From Bradyrhizobium sp. CCBAU 51627 (GTDB lineage Bacteria > Pseudomonadota > Alphaproteobacteria > Rhizobiales > Xanthobacteraceae), in NCBI RefSeq assembly GCF_028128765.1, contig NZ_LBJG01000017.1, positions 63,964 through 127,963 of the forward strand: a DNA stretch of 64,000 nt. The letters are read 5' to 3'. A model generated the notes under the pieces. The model was given only the letters and a program-made list of their open reading frames with translations, made no database searches and had not been told where the DNA came from. The position numbers and the translations under genes are program-made. Of the stretch, positions 37,456 to 48,716 are shown one piece after another. The stretch's first letter is position 1. The number at the start of each line of letters is the position of its first letter.

Positions 37456-37859
37456 TAGACAAGCTGGAGGCTGGCCGTGTGCAACATGGCCAGTTCGCTA
37501 CTGCTCCGGGATCAGGACCTTGCGGCCTGTTCTTTGTACAGGGGCCTTGCGGGTGTGAACTCAAGATAACTGCATTTGTCCATCCTGGCTGGGAGCATGT
37601 CGCTGTTTCGACCCCGCGGCGTTGTCCAAACTGGGAGGAGATGTGCTTTGTCAAAGACCTGTTCTGGGATGAAGAGGAGAGCGTCATGCAATTGCATCCG
37701 CCACAATCGCGGTATGTGAATAACAGCCGATATTGCCTTCACTTGTGGAGACCCACTTATCGAGACATTCCGATGCCGTCCCCGAGCTTCGTAGGCGTCG
37801 TTGGATTAAGTCCCTCAGATGCGGCAACGTTGTTCGCGCGGATCAGCGCGACAGCATGA
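37452..37859 (+). CDS. DUF7694-like small protein
   Basis: 135 aa from ATG 37452, or 139 aa from GTG 37440, which has AAAGGAG upstream. The core GWEHVAVSTPRRCPNWEEMCFVK, LFWDEEESVMQLHPP and YVNNSRYCLHLWRPT matches a family of short unknown proteins (DUF7694 type) found in phages and proteobacteria. The conserved Trp, Cys and His residues suggest a folded domain. Probably imported with mobile DNA. Function unknown. Confidence 0.6.
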   Translation: MIDKLEAGRVQHGQFATAPGSGPCGLFFVQGPCGCELKITAFVHPGWEHVAVSTPRRCPNWEEMCFVKDLFWDEEESVMQLHPPQSRYVNNSRYCLHLWRPTYRDIPMPSPSFVGVVGLSPSDAATLFARISATA

Positions 37860-38372
37860 CGGGCTGAGTTAACAACGTTCGAGCAGACGTGTCGAGCGGT
37901 TGCTGGAGCACACGTTCGGCGCCCCAAAATGAGGTGTCACAAGCGGGTGTATGTCAGTCTCGCTCGACCGTTGCATTTTGCACGGCGGGCTGCTCTGAAA
38001 TACCGATGTCAAACAGGAGCTGCTAACGCACCCTGATTCGGGGGGAATGTCTGCACCATTGCTATAGCGGGAACGATAGGTCGTAATTTGGGTCTTCGCA
38101 GGTTCAAACCAGTTTTTGCGGATCCGTGCTGAAGGTGCCTGAGCGGCAACAACAGCATCTCGCTGGCCGATGGTCGATCACGGAGCGATTTGAAGACGCG
38201 AATTGCGCACTCTTTGGAGGCGAAGTTGTGCCGGCCGAGCGGCGCCTGCGTCACTGTGCAAGAGTAACTAGCTGGTCGACCACTGCCTCACACCTGCAGC
38301 CGCGCTCGTGAACAGGGACTGTCGCGGAACCAATTTGCCGACGCGGCGGTAGCTTCCCCAAGCTTGTTTGGT
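37860..38372. other. Gene-poor stretch upstream of nopT
   Basis: About 510 bases with no supportable gene, ending at the tts-box-like site. Confidence 0.35.
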
Positions 38373-38402
38373 GGTCAGCTCTTCGTCAGTTTGCCGCGAT
38401 AT
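38373..38402 (+). promoter_or_regulatory. tts-box-like site upstream of nopT
   Basis: GGTCAGCTCTTCGTCAG followed by TTTGCC resembles the tts box (GTCAGCTTNTCGA(A/C)AGCT) bound by TtsI, with about three differences over the core. It lies 67-96 bases before the nopT ATG, the expected place for a type III secretion gene. Confidence 0.6.
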
Positions 38403-38468
38403 CAGCCGCAGGAAAGCGGCGCGCTCCCTCTGAGGGGGCGAGTACGCCGAAGAAGCAGGTGAACCAGC

Positions 38469-39323
38469 ATGTATAACCGAGTCGATGGCGAATACACACG
38501 CCCTGGCCAAGCTGATGAATTGAGTAGGCCCGCAGACAGTATCGAATTTGCGCAAACACTCACCGAAGTCGCGCGGCGGGAGAGCCTGCCGTCAGACGAA
38601 TCGGTTGAACGAATGGGGCTCTGCTTCAGCAAGCCACATACCTCAGATGCAATCGAGTCTAGTCCAAGCACCTCGCGCCACAGCACATCCTCTCTGTCCT
38701 CCAGCTCGGAGGTATCCTCAGCCGCTAGTTCTGTCCGTGATCTGTTCGATTACAGGACTGCTGAATTGTCCGAAGCCAATGTCAGCGGAATTTGTGTTGG
38801 ATTGGTAGCGGAGTGGCTCCTTAGTCTCCCAAGCAGCCCTTCATCCCGAAGCAGCTCTTCATCTCGAATGAGGGCTCTGCTCCCGGGCACTGAAAATCAC
38901 AGCTCAGCGGCAAGGCGGCAGGGGCAGTATGAACAGGTCGCGACTTTATTGAAAGAGGATGGGGCGGAAGGGTCTCACAACCGCCAGGCAAAAAGCACGA
39001 TGTTGCGCGACGCCGGCCTAGAACCGTCTGGTGAACAGACGGGATATAGGTTTGGTACATCTTCGCGCATTGACAAGATCGTGAAGGAGGTCACCCAGGA
39101 TGCGTCCCGCTATTGGGTCCGCTTGAATTTCGTCGGGGGTGGCGGCCACTCGATCGCGACGGCGACGTCTAATGGAACGACGACCCTCTTTGATCCTAAC
39201 TATGGGGAATTTGCTGTTGCGCCAGATCGGGTCGGAGGGTTGTTCAAGAGTCTGGCGGAGCGCTACAGCAGCCCCCCGAACAACCTTGATATAGCGACTG
39301 TCGTCACACAAAAGATCACGTGA
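38469..39323 (+). CDS. nopT: NopT, type III-secreted C58-family cysteine protease
   Basis: Effector protease of the YopT/AvrPphB family, delivered into plant cells by the type III system. 284 aa. The N-terminal 100 residues are Ser/Thr-rich, as in secretion signals. The catalytic triad is Cys109 (SGICVGLVAEWL), His227 (GGGHSIATATSNG) and Asp242 (LFDPNYGEF), all present. NopT of NGR234 cleaves itself before Gly50 and is acylated at Gly50, Cys52 and Cys53; here the site reads VERM-GLCFSKP, so Gly50 and Cys52 remain but the second Cys is Phe53. A serine-rich repeat (PSSPSSRSSSSSR) is inserted near residue 121. A tts-box-like site lies upstream. Confidence 0.85.
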   Translation: MYNRVDGEYTRPGQADELSRPADSIEFAQTLTEVARRESLPSDESVERMGLCFSKPHTSDAIESSPSTSRHSTSSLSSSSEVSSAASSVRDLFDYRTAELSEANVSGICVGLVAEWLLSLPSSPSSRSSSSSRMRALLPGTENHSSAARRQGQYEQVATLLKEDGAEGSHNRQAKSTMLRDAGLEPSGEQTGYRFGTSSRIDKIVKEVTQDASRYWVRLNFVGGGGHSIATATSNGTTTLFDPNYGEFAVAPDRVGGLFKSLAERYSSPPNNLDIATVVTQKIT

Positions 39324-40261
39324 GGGCTTCCGAGGTTGCAACGGGCTTGCCTGATGCCCGCGCGGAACCTCATCTGTCGATGCGGGACAGCCGCATCGCC
39401 AACCATGGTGCACCCGCCGCGGTTCTGCCGATGTTCAGTCGGTGCTCTAGACGGAAGCTCTCGACGTAGTGCGGAGAGGGGTGAATGTTCAGCGACATAG
39501 GTTGGCCGATCACTCAAGTTCGGGAGCCCGCCGTCGCTCCTCAAAGCCTCAATCGCCTGCGCTTGCACTCGGGCGGGATCGGCGGCCGTTTGGCAAACCT
39601 GTTTCGTTACCCTGCGCGCAATCGCGCGCTCAGGGATAAGGTCGGGACCAGGCATCCACAGTCGGCACAAAGCTCTACTTCGTCTGCATCGGAATCGTCG
39701 TCGGCAGATCTATAGTGGGTTCGTCAACCAAACAGCTGCTGCTGGCACATCCGCATGCCTTCGCACCGGCGCACAAACCCAGTCCTTGCTCGCCAGGAGC
39801 TCCGCAACAATCCGCGTCTTCTCCTCGTCGCTGCACTTGACTCCTGGCTTCGGTGAAGGCCCCGCCCGCGATCTGACTCAGTGATCTTACAGCACTGTGT
39901 CGTTCCAAGCGTCTCAATCAAATTGTATGCCGAGCTGGGCTACAAAGCCATTTTAGGATTAACTTGCTGATAATCGGAATGACATCCTGAAGCTACGACT
40001 AGAGCTCTCTCGGCGGCAGCGAGCGCAAGCGAGCTATTCAGCTGACTTGGAAGACCGTCGCCTGTGGGGATCTGATCCCAGTCTCACGGAAGCAGCGCGG
40101 GCGCGACTCGGCGCTGGCCGGGCTGGATGGACCAGACGTTATCTCTGCCACGCCCGCACTACTGGTTGAAGTTAGCAGAAACGTGACTCGGCGCCGAAAT
40201 CCCCACGCATACTCGGGGCTAGCGCTGTCCCTACCACGCGCCGCTAACTTCAAGATCATTG
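39324..40261. other. Gene-poor stretch downstream of nopT
   Basis: About 940 bases. A Cys-rich minus-strand frame at 39675-39917 is the only ORF of note after the tts-like box at 40262-40291, but it has no known family. It may hold a decayed effector gene. Confidence 0.3.
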
Positions 40262-40291
40262 TACACCGACAAGCTGTCCAAAAGCTGACGG
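40262..40291 (-). promoter_or_regulatory. Second tts-box-like site, minus strand
   Basis: Read on the minus strand: CGTCAGCTTTTGGACAGCTT, then GTCGGTG. It matches the tts-box core GTCAGCTTNTCGA(A/C)AGCT with one difference, better than the site before nopT. It points left, toward the gene-poor region between it and nopT, with no clear gene behind it. Confidence 0.5.
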
Positions 40292-40742
40292 ACCAGACGC
40301 AATGCATCAGGCGTAGCGGCCTGCGCGGGTCGATGCCCTCCTGCCTTGAACCCTGCTGTCCGCCTAGCGAACGACTAGCTTAAGGGTATAGTCGAGCTAA
40401 GCACAAGCCCATCGCTTCAATGAAACTGGCATAGTGCCATGTGCCGGCGAGAAGGTGGCCGATGCTTAAAACATAACTAGCCCAGCGATATTTGACCGCG
40501 CGGCTCCGCTGTATCAGCTACGGCGGAAAATGATTGTCTCTGCGACTTCGGGCGAGGCGCGTCCATACGATCAGCATCGACAACGAATCCACCAGCACGT
40601 CCGATGGGCGATCTTCCACTCTCGCTCAATGGCCGAAGGAATGGTCACAAGAAAATTGCGTCCGAGTCTAGCCGCGGCGCACATGGATAGGCCGATGGGC
40701 CCAATCCTTGCGACTGGCAGGGCTACAGGCCGCTTGATGCAG

Positions 40743-40772
40743 AAAAAACCCTGACAGTATTGCCAGGGTTTC
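40743..40772 (-). terminator. Rho-independent terminator of groESL
   Basis: AAACCCTG and CAGGGTTT form a perfect 8-bp stem (arms 40746-40753 and 40764-40771) followed on the minus strand by a run of T. It lies 28 bases past the groEL stop. Confidence 0.85.
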
Positions 40773-40799
40773 ACATGTCATCGAGAACTTGAGAAGGGA

Positions 40800-42458
<1,659 letters not shown>

Positions 42459-42523
42459 CTATTAGTTCATCCTTTAGCGCGCCCGGTGGGCTCTCCTCAG
42501 GAGGTTCTGCTGCGAGCCCTGTG

Positions 42524-42838
42524 TCAGGCGGCTTTCTTCTTCGAGAACACCTCGGTGAGAACGCCCATAATGTCGCTCTCCTTCATGATTAACAGGTCTT
42601 GCCCATCGATCTTGACTTCGGTGCCGGACCACTTGCCAAACAGCACTCGGTCACCGACTTCGATGTCGATCGGAATCTGCTTGCCGCTATCATCGCGGCC
42701 GCCCGGGCCAACTGCAATGACCTCGCCCTGCGATGGCTTTTCCTTCGCTGTGTCCGGAATGATGATGCCGCCTGCGGTCTTCTCTTCGGCGTCGATGCGC
42801 TTAACCACGACGCGGTCGTGAAGCGGTCGGAATTTCAT
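42524..42838 (-). CDS. groES: GroES co-chaperonin (symbiotic copy)
   Basis: 104 aa, normal length, from ATG 42838 ([20 protein letters not shown]). The mobile loop ([17 protein letters not shown]), which contacts GroEL, is intact, and the C-terminus ends FSKKKAA. An upstream in-frame extension of 20 codons is not used by the family. It is the first gene of the groESL operon, 83 bases before groEL. The promoter at 42894-42909 and activator site at 43014-43029 indicate NifA/sigma-54 control. Confidence 0.97.
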   Translation of the reverse strand: MKFRPLHDRVVVKRIDAEEKTAGGIIIPDTAKEKPSQGEVIAVGPGGRDDSGKQIPIDIEVGDRVLFGKWSGTEVKIDGQDLLIMKESDIMGVLTEVFSKKKAA

Positions 42839-42893
42839 AGAGGTCTCCTGATTGAACAAGTTGGCGTTAGGCACAATGTGACCAGCAGCCTGT

Positions 42894-42909
42894 AGCAAGA
42901 GTCAGGCCA
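42894..42909 (-). promoter_or_regulatory. groESL -24/-12 (sigma-54) promoter
   Basis: Minus strand: TGGCCT, GACTC, TTGCT. Correct spacing and near-perfect match to the sigma-54 consensus; 56 bases before the groES ATG. Confidence 0.85.
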
Positions 42910-43013
42910 GAAATGCGCTGAGCGATCTATCCTTCCAGTTCTGCTGAAGCATTGACCGGACTGCGTGTGTGTTTGTCCGGAAGCAAACGTGCTGAGGTGC
43001 ACGGCCGCCCGAC

Positions 43014-43029
43014 TGTCGTGAAATTGACA
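43014..43029 (-). promoter_or_regulatory. NifA upstream activator site for groESL
   Basis: TGT, CGTGAAATTG, ACA: exact NifA consensus, about 105 bases upstream of the groESL promoter. Confidence 0.75.
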
Positions 43030-43879
43030 TTGCGTTTCTTCGAAACACCTGCATCAGTCCTTGGGATACTTCAACATTGCTCGGTTGGCGTTGCACCTAT
43101 CGAAACGCCGCCGGTCGAAGACGGTGTCGGGATTGCACATGATGACCTGACGGCACGATCTAGCAGCTGGGGCCGGCGCAGCGTGCAGTCCACGAGTATT
43201 ATCGAAGAGCGGCTCGTCAAATCTGTCGTAGTCGTGTATGCGAAGAAGTTTGCAACGATCTCGAAAAATCGAGAGCTGTTTCTTGTAAGACGCGGCATGC
43301 TCCTAGCCAGGTCACCATCGTAACGAATGATGGGCGTCCAGCCGCGGCGCGGCGCTCAAAGCCTATTGAATTGAGCCTGGTTATCCTAGCGCCACGGCAT
43401 TTTATGAAATTTGAACATGCCGCGAAAGCAGGATCGCGCCTAGCAACGCGTGGGCCGGTGCTTTCACCGACTTCGTTTCCTCACCGACGATTCCGAGGAA
43501 GGGATCGCCGGGAGCTACCGTCAGCCAATCTGAGAAGGTGGCCGTCAGTCGGCAGAGCACATTTTCGCACCACTCGTCATCGAGCGAAGTGGCTGTTGCT
43601 CTGCACGAGGGGCACTCTGATCGGCACGCGCCAGAAAACATATCCGACAGGTGACGCTCGGACGAAGGCGTTCTTTCGGCAATTCGAAAAAATAGGACGA
43701 CGATCTGGCTCACCGAGGCCGCATTTTTCCGACGATAAGTTCGAGAATTGCATCGCGAGCTGTTCGACAGGCCCTCCGTTTGATGTCGATGGCATCCAAA
43801 CAGCTGTCGTGGATCAAGGGATGCTGGCGCAAATATGAGCTTTATACCTTGATATACGTTGTGCAGCGGCTTCTGACGT
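43030..43879. other. Gene-poor stretch
   Basis: About 850 bases upstream of the FkbM gene. Overlapping frames on both strands, none convincing. No other feature recognised. Confidence 0.35.
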
Positions 43880-44584
43880 GTGATCGGCTTCGAAGTCGAA
43901 AATCATCCGATCTCCGCGCACCATGGAAGAGCAGCTGTGTCATCCGTAGAAGTACATCAGCACATCGTCTCACTTCTTCAGAAGCCGAATCCGGTCATCC
44001 TGGATATTGGCTGCAATGATGGGACAGATACGAAAAAGTTTCTCGAGCTGTGCCCGCAACCCAGGCTCTACTGCTTTGAGCCGGACCCCCGAGCGATCGC
44101 GCGCTTCAAGAGGAAGCTCGGTCCATCCCTCGATAAGGTGAAGCTGCTTGAAATCGCCATCAGTGATCGAAACGGGACGATCGACTTCCATCCGAGCAAT
44201 GCAGATGGGGATGCCAAGGATTGGGACTTATCCGGTTCAATACGCCGGCCAAAGAATCATCTTACCGAGTATGATTGGGTCCGGTTTGATCACCCTGTCT
44301 CGGTTGAAACACGGCGGCTGGACGACTGGTGCAGCGAAGCCAACGTGGACGCAGTCGATTTCATCTGGATGGACGTTCAGGGAGCCGAAGCCGACGTTAT
44401 CGCCGGCGGAATGCGGACCTTGAGCAATACGCGCTTCATCTACACCGAGTATAGTGACCGCGAGCTCTACGAAGGGCAGTTAACCCTCCAAGGCATTCTC
44501 AACTTATTGCCATCATTTGAAGTGGCGGCTCACTATCCGCGCGCGGTGGAAGGTGATGTATTGCTCAAGAATACGCGCCTCTAG
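43880..44584 (+). CDS. FkbM-family SAM-dependent methyltransferase
   Basis: 234 aa with GTG start at 43880 (another GTG at 43937 is possible). SAM-binding motif I is VILDIGCNDGTDTKKFLE (about residues 39-56), followed by the acidic strand YCFEPDPRAIARFKRKL and IAISDRNGTIDFHPS. WMDVQGAEADVIAGG near 173 is the characteristic FkbM block. Such enzymes methylate sugar hydroxyls or small molecules, including glycan ends. In rhizobia, FkbM-type proteins include the Nod factor O-methyltransferase NoeI, but this one is not clearly NoeI. No operon partners. Confidence 0.8.
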   Translation: MIGFEVENHPISAHHGRAAVSSVEVHQHIVSLLQKPNPVILDIGCNDGTDTKKFLELCPQPRLYCFEPDPRAIARFKRKLGPSLDKVKLLEIAISDRNGTIDFHPSNADGDAKDWDLSGSIRRPKNHLTEYDWVRFDHPVSVETRRLDDWCSEANVDAVDFIWMDVQGAEADVIAGGMRTLSNTRFIYTEYSDRELYEGQLTLQGILNLLPSFEVAAHYPRAVEGDVLLKNTRL

Positions 44585-44883
44585 CAGCTACTCATATCGA
44601 GCGTCTCATTAACCGAAGGCTTGACCAGCGGACTCTATGATGGTCGCAGCTGCAGAGCGGTGATCGTCAAGGCGAGCGGCCATCGCCAGCCGGACAGCCA
44701 GTGCGCAGGGTTGGCATCGGGCCGGCGTGCACGTCGGCCGCTCCACCGGGGGCGGCCAGCGCCATGGCAGTCCTCGGGTCCACGCGGTCCCGAGCGGCAG
44801 GCCGTGGTGCTGCCGCTGCGATCGAACGGGCGATGTAGCAGGGCGGCGCGCGCTCGTGGCGCCGCTATGTCGGTTCCGCTCTA

Positions 44884-45105
44884 GCGACAGTCGCTACGAT
44901 CTAATGTTGATCACGCCGAACCTGATCGCGCGACTTCACCGGCGCAGCCCGAGCCGGTCCAGCTTGCCGATATCGCTCGATCGCAACGGCAGAGGGCTGG
45001 CTGTATTGGTGGCCGACATGGATCTCTTCAGCTGCAGGATAGCCGGTTGGCCGATGCGCGACCTCATGCGGGCCGCAGCGTCTCTTCCGCGCCGTCGATG
45101 CTGAT
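44884..45105 (+). pseudogene. IS3-family transposase (OrfB) remnant
   Basis: Reading across frames gives DSRYDLMLITPNLIARDFTGAA, then IATAEGWLY, then VADMDLFSCRIAGWPMRDLMRA. These match consecutive parts of the integrase core of IS3-type OrfB (…PNLLARxFTAxAPNxVWLADITYIATxEGWLYLAVVxDLFSRxIVGWxMRDHMR). Frameshifts and lost segments make it non-functional. Confidence 0.75.
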
Positions 45106-45604
45106 CCGCCAGCAGCGGCCAAGGGCCGAATTGATCCATTAATTCCGATCGGCGGTGTACAGTACGCTTCACATCAATGTCGCACGGCCGTTGCCAGCGC
45201 GCTGGCGTGCCGCATCGATGAGCGCAAGGGTGAGTGCTAGGATAGTGCGCAATGCAGAGCGTCTTCCGTACCGTGCGCCCCAAGCGGCAAGTAGGCAGCG
45301 GGTGGGAATCGAGCCGCGCGCGCGGTCATTTGCAAAGTGCGTGAGTTGAACCGCGAGTCGTTGCGCAGAAGTTCAGGTGGATCCCGGTCGGCACGTCAAT
45401 GATCGGGGCAGGCTGTAGAGGCTTATAAAGGCTCGCTATGTTTGGACAACGAACCTGGTGCTCCAGGATAAGAAGTGGAATCGTTTTGAAGGGGGAGAGC
45501 CCAAAGCTGTCTTTGTTCACATTGAAATAAGGCGCCAAGTCCTCAGCGGAAGACCACATCATGACGCCGGGCGTGGCGTGTGGCTTGCCCGTGCGTGCCC
45601 CACT
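45106..45604. other. Gene-poor stretch
   Basis: About 500 bases between the transposase remnant and the flavoenzyme gene. No supportable gene, inverted repeat or further transposase block seen. Confidence 0.35.
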
Positions 45605-46771
45605 TCATGGAAAGCCCGGCTGTATTGCAGTGCCGAGCAGAGCGCGGCCAGCGCTCTGAAGCGTTCCCTCGTTTAAAGCTGCGTGCTGGGCAACCACGAA
45701 GCTGTCGCACATGGCGCGTGCTAGATTGCTGGTGGTATAGAGCGCCTCAGTTCCAGAAATACCGCTCGCAATCCTGCAGACCTCAGCGCCCTGCCGCGCG
45801 GCGTTCGTCGCGGCGAGCCGCATCAGCATCGTGGTGCTCAGATTTACCTCACCCGTGAGCGCTTGCTTCCACAGCTCCTCCGTGGCCTCGTAAAAGAAGG
45901 AACGAGCGGAACGTAGCATGGCTTCGGCTTTGGCGATCTCAAGCTGGACATAGCCGCGCTCAGCCATCACAGGCGCTCCAGTGATCGAGGCGCGGCTTCC
46001 GGCCATGGCGATCACCTCGTCGATTGCGGAACGTGCAATCCCGATGCCCACAATCGCATGTGCCTGCGCGGCAAAAGCCACGGATGGATAACTATAGATC
46101 GGCCCATCAAGTGTCGCCGGACCACCGCGAATCAAGGTCCATTCCTCTGGCACAATGACGTCGCTGACAACAACGTCGTGGCTTCCAGTGCCTTGTAGTC
46201 CGATGACGTCCCAATTGGGCCGGATTGTTACCTTCTCGGCCGGAATCACCGCTACGCGCGGGAGGTCTCCGGTCGGATCGCCTTCCACTGTGATACCAAC
46301 TCCTATCAAATCCGCCCCCGGCGAGCCGCTAGCGAATGGCCACACTCCGTTCACGACAAATCCATCGGTGCATCGTTTGGCGGGCTGGAGCGGGAAAAGC
46401 GCGCCCGCCAACACGACGTCCGGCCCATTGGCGTACACTTTTCGAAGCGTGTCGTCCGGAAGAGCAGCGAGGTAGCGAGCTCCATCCCCGAAGCTGGCGA
46501 CCCAACCGGCCGATCCGTCGGCCTCGGAGATGCGCTCGATCAGGCGACAAAAATCGGCTGGCGTTCGCTCCTCGCCGCCGAATCGCTTGGCCACCATAGC
46601 CCGATAGACGCCGACGCGCCTGAAGCCGTCGATGATCTCTTTTGGAATTTTCTGCGCTCGGCCAAACTCATTGCGACGCGCACGGATCTCGACGAGTAGC
46701 GGCGACAGATGAGCCCAGGTCGCAGCCGCAGCGCGGGTTTCGGGAGTTATCTTTTCTGGTGGTGCGTTCAT
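45605..46771 (-). CDS. Acyl-CoA dehydrogenase-like flavoenzyme
   Basis: 388 aa from ATG 46771, which has GGAGG upstream (the frame opens 12 codons earlier). It has the acyl-CoA dehydrogenase fold: N-terminal helices, a beta domain with GLQGTGSHDVVVSDVIVPEEW (about residue 191), and a C-terminal helical domain ARAMCDSFVVAQHAALNEG. The substrate-binding motifs are closer to the group of flavin-dependent hydroxylases/monooxygenases (HsaA/DszC/HpaB-like C-terminal type 2) than to fatty-acid dehydrogenases. No CoA ligase or reductase partner lies next to it. It probably oxidises a small aromatic or thio compound, but the substrate cannot be inferred. Confidence 0.75.
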   Translation of the reverse strand: MNAPPEKITPETRAAAATWAHLSPLLVEIRARRNEFGRAQKIPKEIIDGFRRVGVYRAMVAKRFGGEERTPADFCRLIERISEADGSAGWVASFGDGARYLAALPDDTLRKVYANGPDVVLAGALFPLQPAKRCTDGFVVNGVWPFASGSPGADLIGVGITVEGDPTGDLPRVAVIPAEKVTIRPNWDVIGLQGTGSHDVVVSDVIVPEEWTLIRGGPATLDGPIYSYPSVAFAAQAHAIVGIGIARSAIDEVIAMAGSRASITGAPVMAERGYVQLEIAKAEAMLRSARSFFYEATEELWKQALTGEVNLSTTMLMRLAATNAARQGAEVCRIASGISGTEALYTTSNLARAMCDSFVVAQHAALNEGTLQSAGRALLGTAIQPGFP

Positions 46772-48459
46772 AAAACGTCCTCCGTGTCTTGTGCCGATCA
46801 TTACCACGCGTCATTCATACGCGCGTGACGAAGCCGCGTGATTTGATACCGGCTGGAGAGCATCCCCCGAATGCATGAGATTGCGCACGGTAAGTTCCCG
46901 GCTTAAGGGCGCGGAAGCCTGACCGACATATAGCTGTTGCCATTGGCGTTGAGGCTGGCTAGCAAAGCAGCCGATAGGCGGTGGCGACATCGATCCGTCT
47001 TTGCCGCACTGGGTCTCCGGCGTTTGATCGGGCGCATGCGGTGTCATGTCTTCTCCACGGACGTGTGTCACACTTAGGACAAGCCGGGTCAGGTTTGGAA
47101 TTCCCGAGTTGTGCTTGGGACGGCGGCAAGCCTGCGTCTTCTTTTCCATCTTCCCAGCAATCGACGTGCCATTAAGCATGTCTGCCGTCCCGGTCTGACT
47201 CGCGCGAGGCCACTCCGGCGTGCCGTGCCAGCGCATGCTCGTGTCTTCATGTCCACTTTCAGGCCCGAATGTCATGAACTCAACAACCAGCAAGCAAAAC
47301 GACAGAGGCGGACCTCGAGCGCCGACCGGCTTCAATGTTTATGCTAAAATTGGGGCCCGCTCCGGTCTCCCGACGCTACAAAAGTCCAATTTTCTGTTCG
47401 TGCGACTGCGGGAGAGCGCTTGGTTAGAAGAGGACCTCCAGACGGCAGGTGTTCAACAACCGCACGGCGCTCGGGAGGTTGTAATTTCGCGATCAAGCCA
47501 GGTTCGAGGTGACTGCAAGAGTGCCCCGCACATGCAGCGAAGATGAAGCGCTTCGGACAGGTTTCGGAAGCTTTCGAGAGTCGCCAGCAACACACGAGCT
47601 GTCTACGTTCTGTCGTACCGGACGCAAGAAATTGGCGCAGATTCCCTGGCCGACCCTTTTGCGGCCGCTGGCGCCTCTTTCTTCGGCGGTTTTCCAATGC
47701 TTCCGATCTTGGCCGAGCTTGCCAAAGTCGCGCAGTAACTATCCCCGCACGACGAGCGTTGCGACAGATCAGGCACCCTACGTTCCGAAGCTAGTGCTCT
47801 GTTTCGCACTAGCTAGTGCGCTGTTTCGCATTGAGCAACCTTCCGGTTGAAGAGCCTGATTCCGGAAGCTCTCGGTTGCCAGACCATTTCCTACTGCAGA
47901 CGCGGTGTGCGACGCTTAACTCATTGTTGCTGGCCCACCGAATTCATCTAGGCGGATGGATCTAGCTCATTTGCCGAGTCCCGCAGGGACTAAGAACCTG
48001 AGAGTCGACCTCGTCATGGAGGACGGATAGTAGATTATCCGAGTGGACGGTCGTGCGATCGCGTGGAATGTCAAGCAGAGCGTATGCGAAATCGTGGCGA
48101 AAACAGCCATGCCCTCAACGGCACCATCAATGTGGGCCGCATCCTTGGCGGCGAACGAGACGACCTAGCAAATGATTGATGAGCGGCTGACTTTTCGAGG
48201 TCGCGGTCTCCTAAATCGCTCAAGAAGGCATGTCCGGCACTGATGCGGATAGCATGTTTCTTTACAGCGCCAGGGCGGCCAGTCGTGCTGGTGGTTCTAT
48301 GTGATGTTCAGCCCTGGCTGAGCTTGGTAAAGCAGCACCATGGACGGTTTGCCCGATCTGGGCTGAGAAGCTCTCGTAATCGTCGCGTGCTCTGGAGTTC
48401 AGAGGCCAATGCTTTTCATTGCGATCTGGTGACGGAACCACCTCTGTTGGGTTGTCAAC
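46772..48459. other. Long gene-poor stretch with a tandem repeat
   Basis: About 1.7 kb with overlapping short frames on both strands and no recognisable gene. At 47790-47833 it contains two tandem 22-base copies (GCTAGTGCTCTGTTTCGCAC and onwards) with three differences. Confidence 0.35.
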
Positions 48460-48567
48460 TCAATCTCGAGGCATGAATGACGTCGGACGCGCTACGGGCG
48501 TTTCTTGATGCGGGCCGCGCGTTGCCAACATGAGTGCGTAAAACAGGAGCAGAATTATGAGGCCACG
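48460..48567 (-). CDS. Possible small membrane peptide after the carbonic anhydrase gene
   Basis: About 35 codons beginning Met-Arg-Gly-Leu with a hydrophobic stretch (IILLLFYALMLATRG) and a polar tail. It lies 150 bases past the carbonic anhydrase stop on the same strand. GGGAAG lies about 8 bases upstream. Too short to be sure. Confidence 0.2.
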   Translation of the reverse strand, partial: RGLIILLLFYALMLATRGPHQETPVARPTSFMPRD

Positions 48568-48716
48568 CATACCGAAGGGCTTCCCGAGGCGATGAATGTT
48601 GTGGAGCGGATGGTATCCGGCGCATGTGTTGCAGACGATGGACCAACCCAGCAGCGCAGAAGAGAAGTTCTGCAACAGACGGCCGATGATTTGCCGCGGG
48701 TGTGAAGGTGCAAGCC

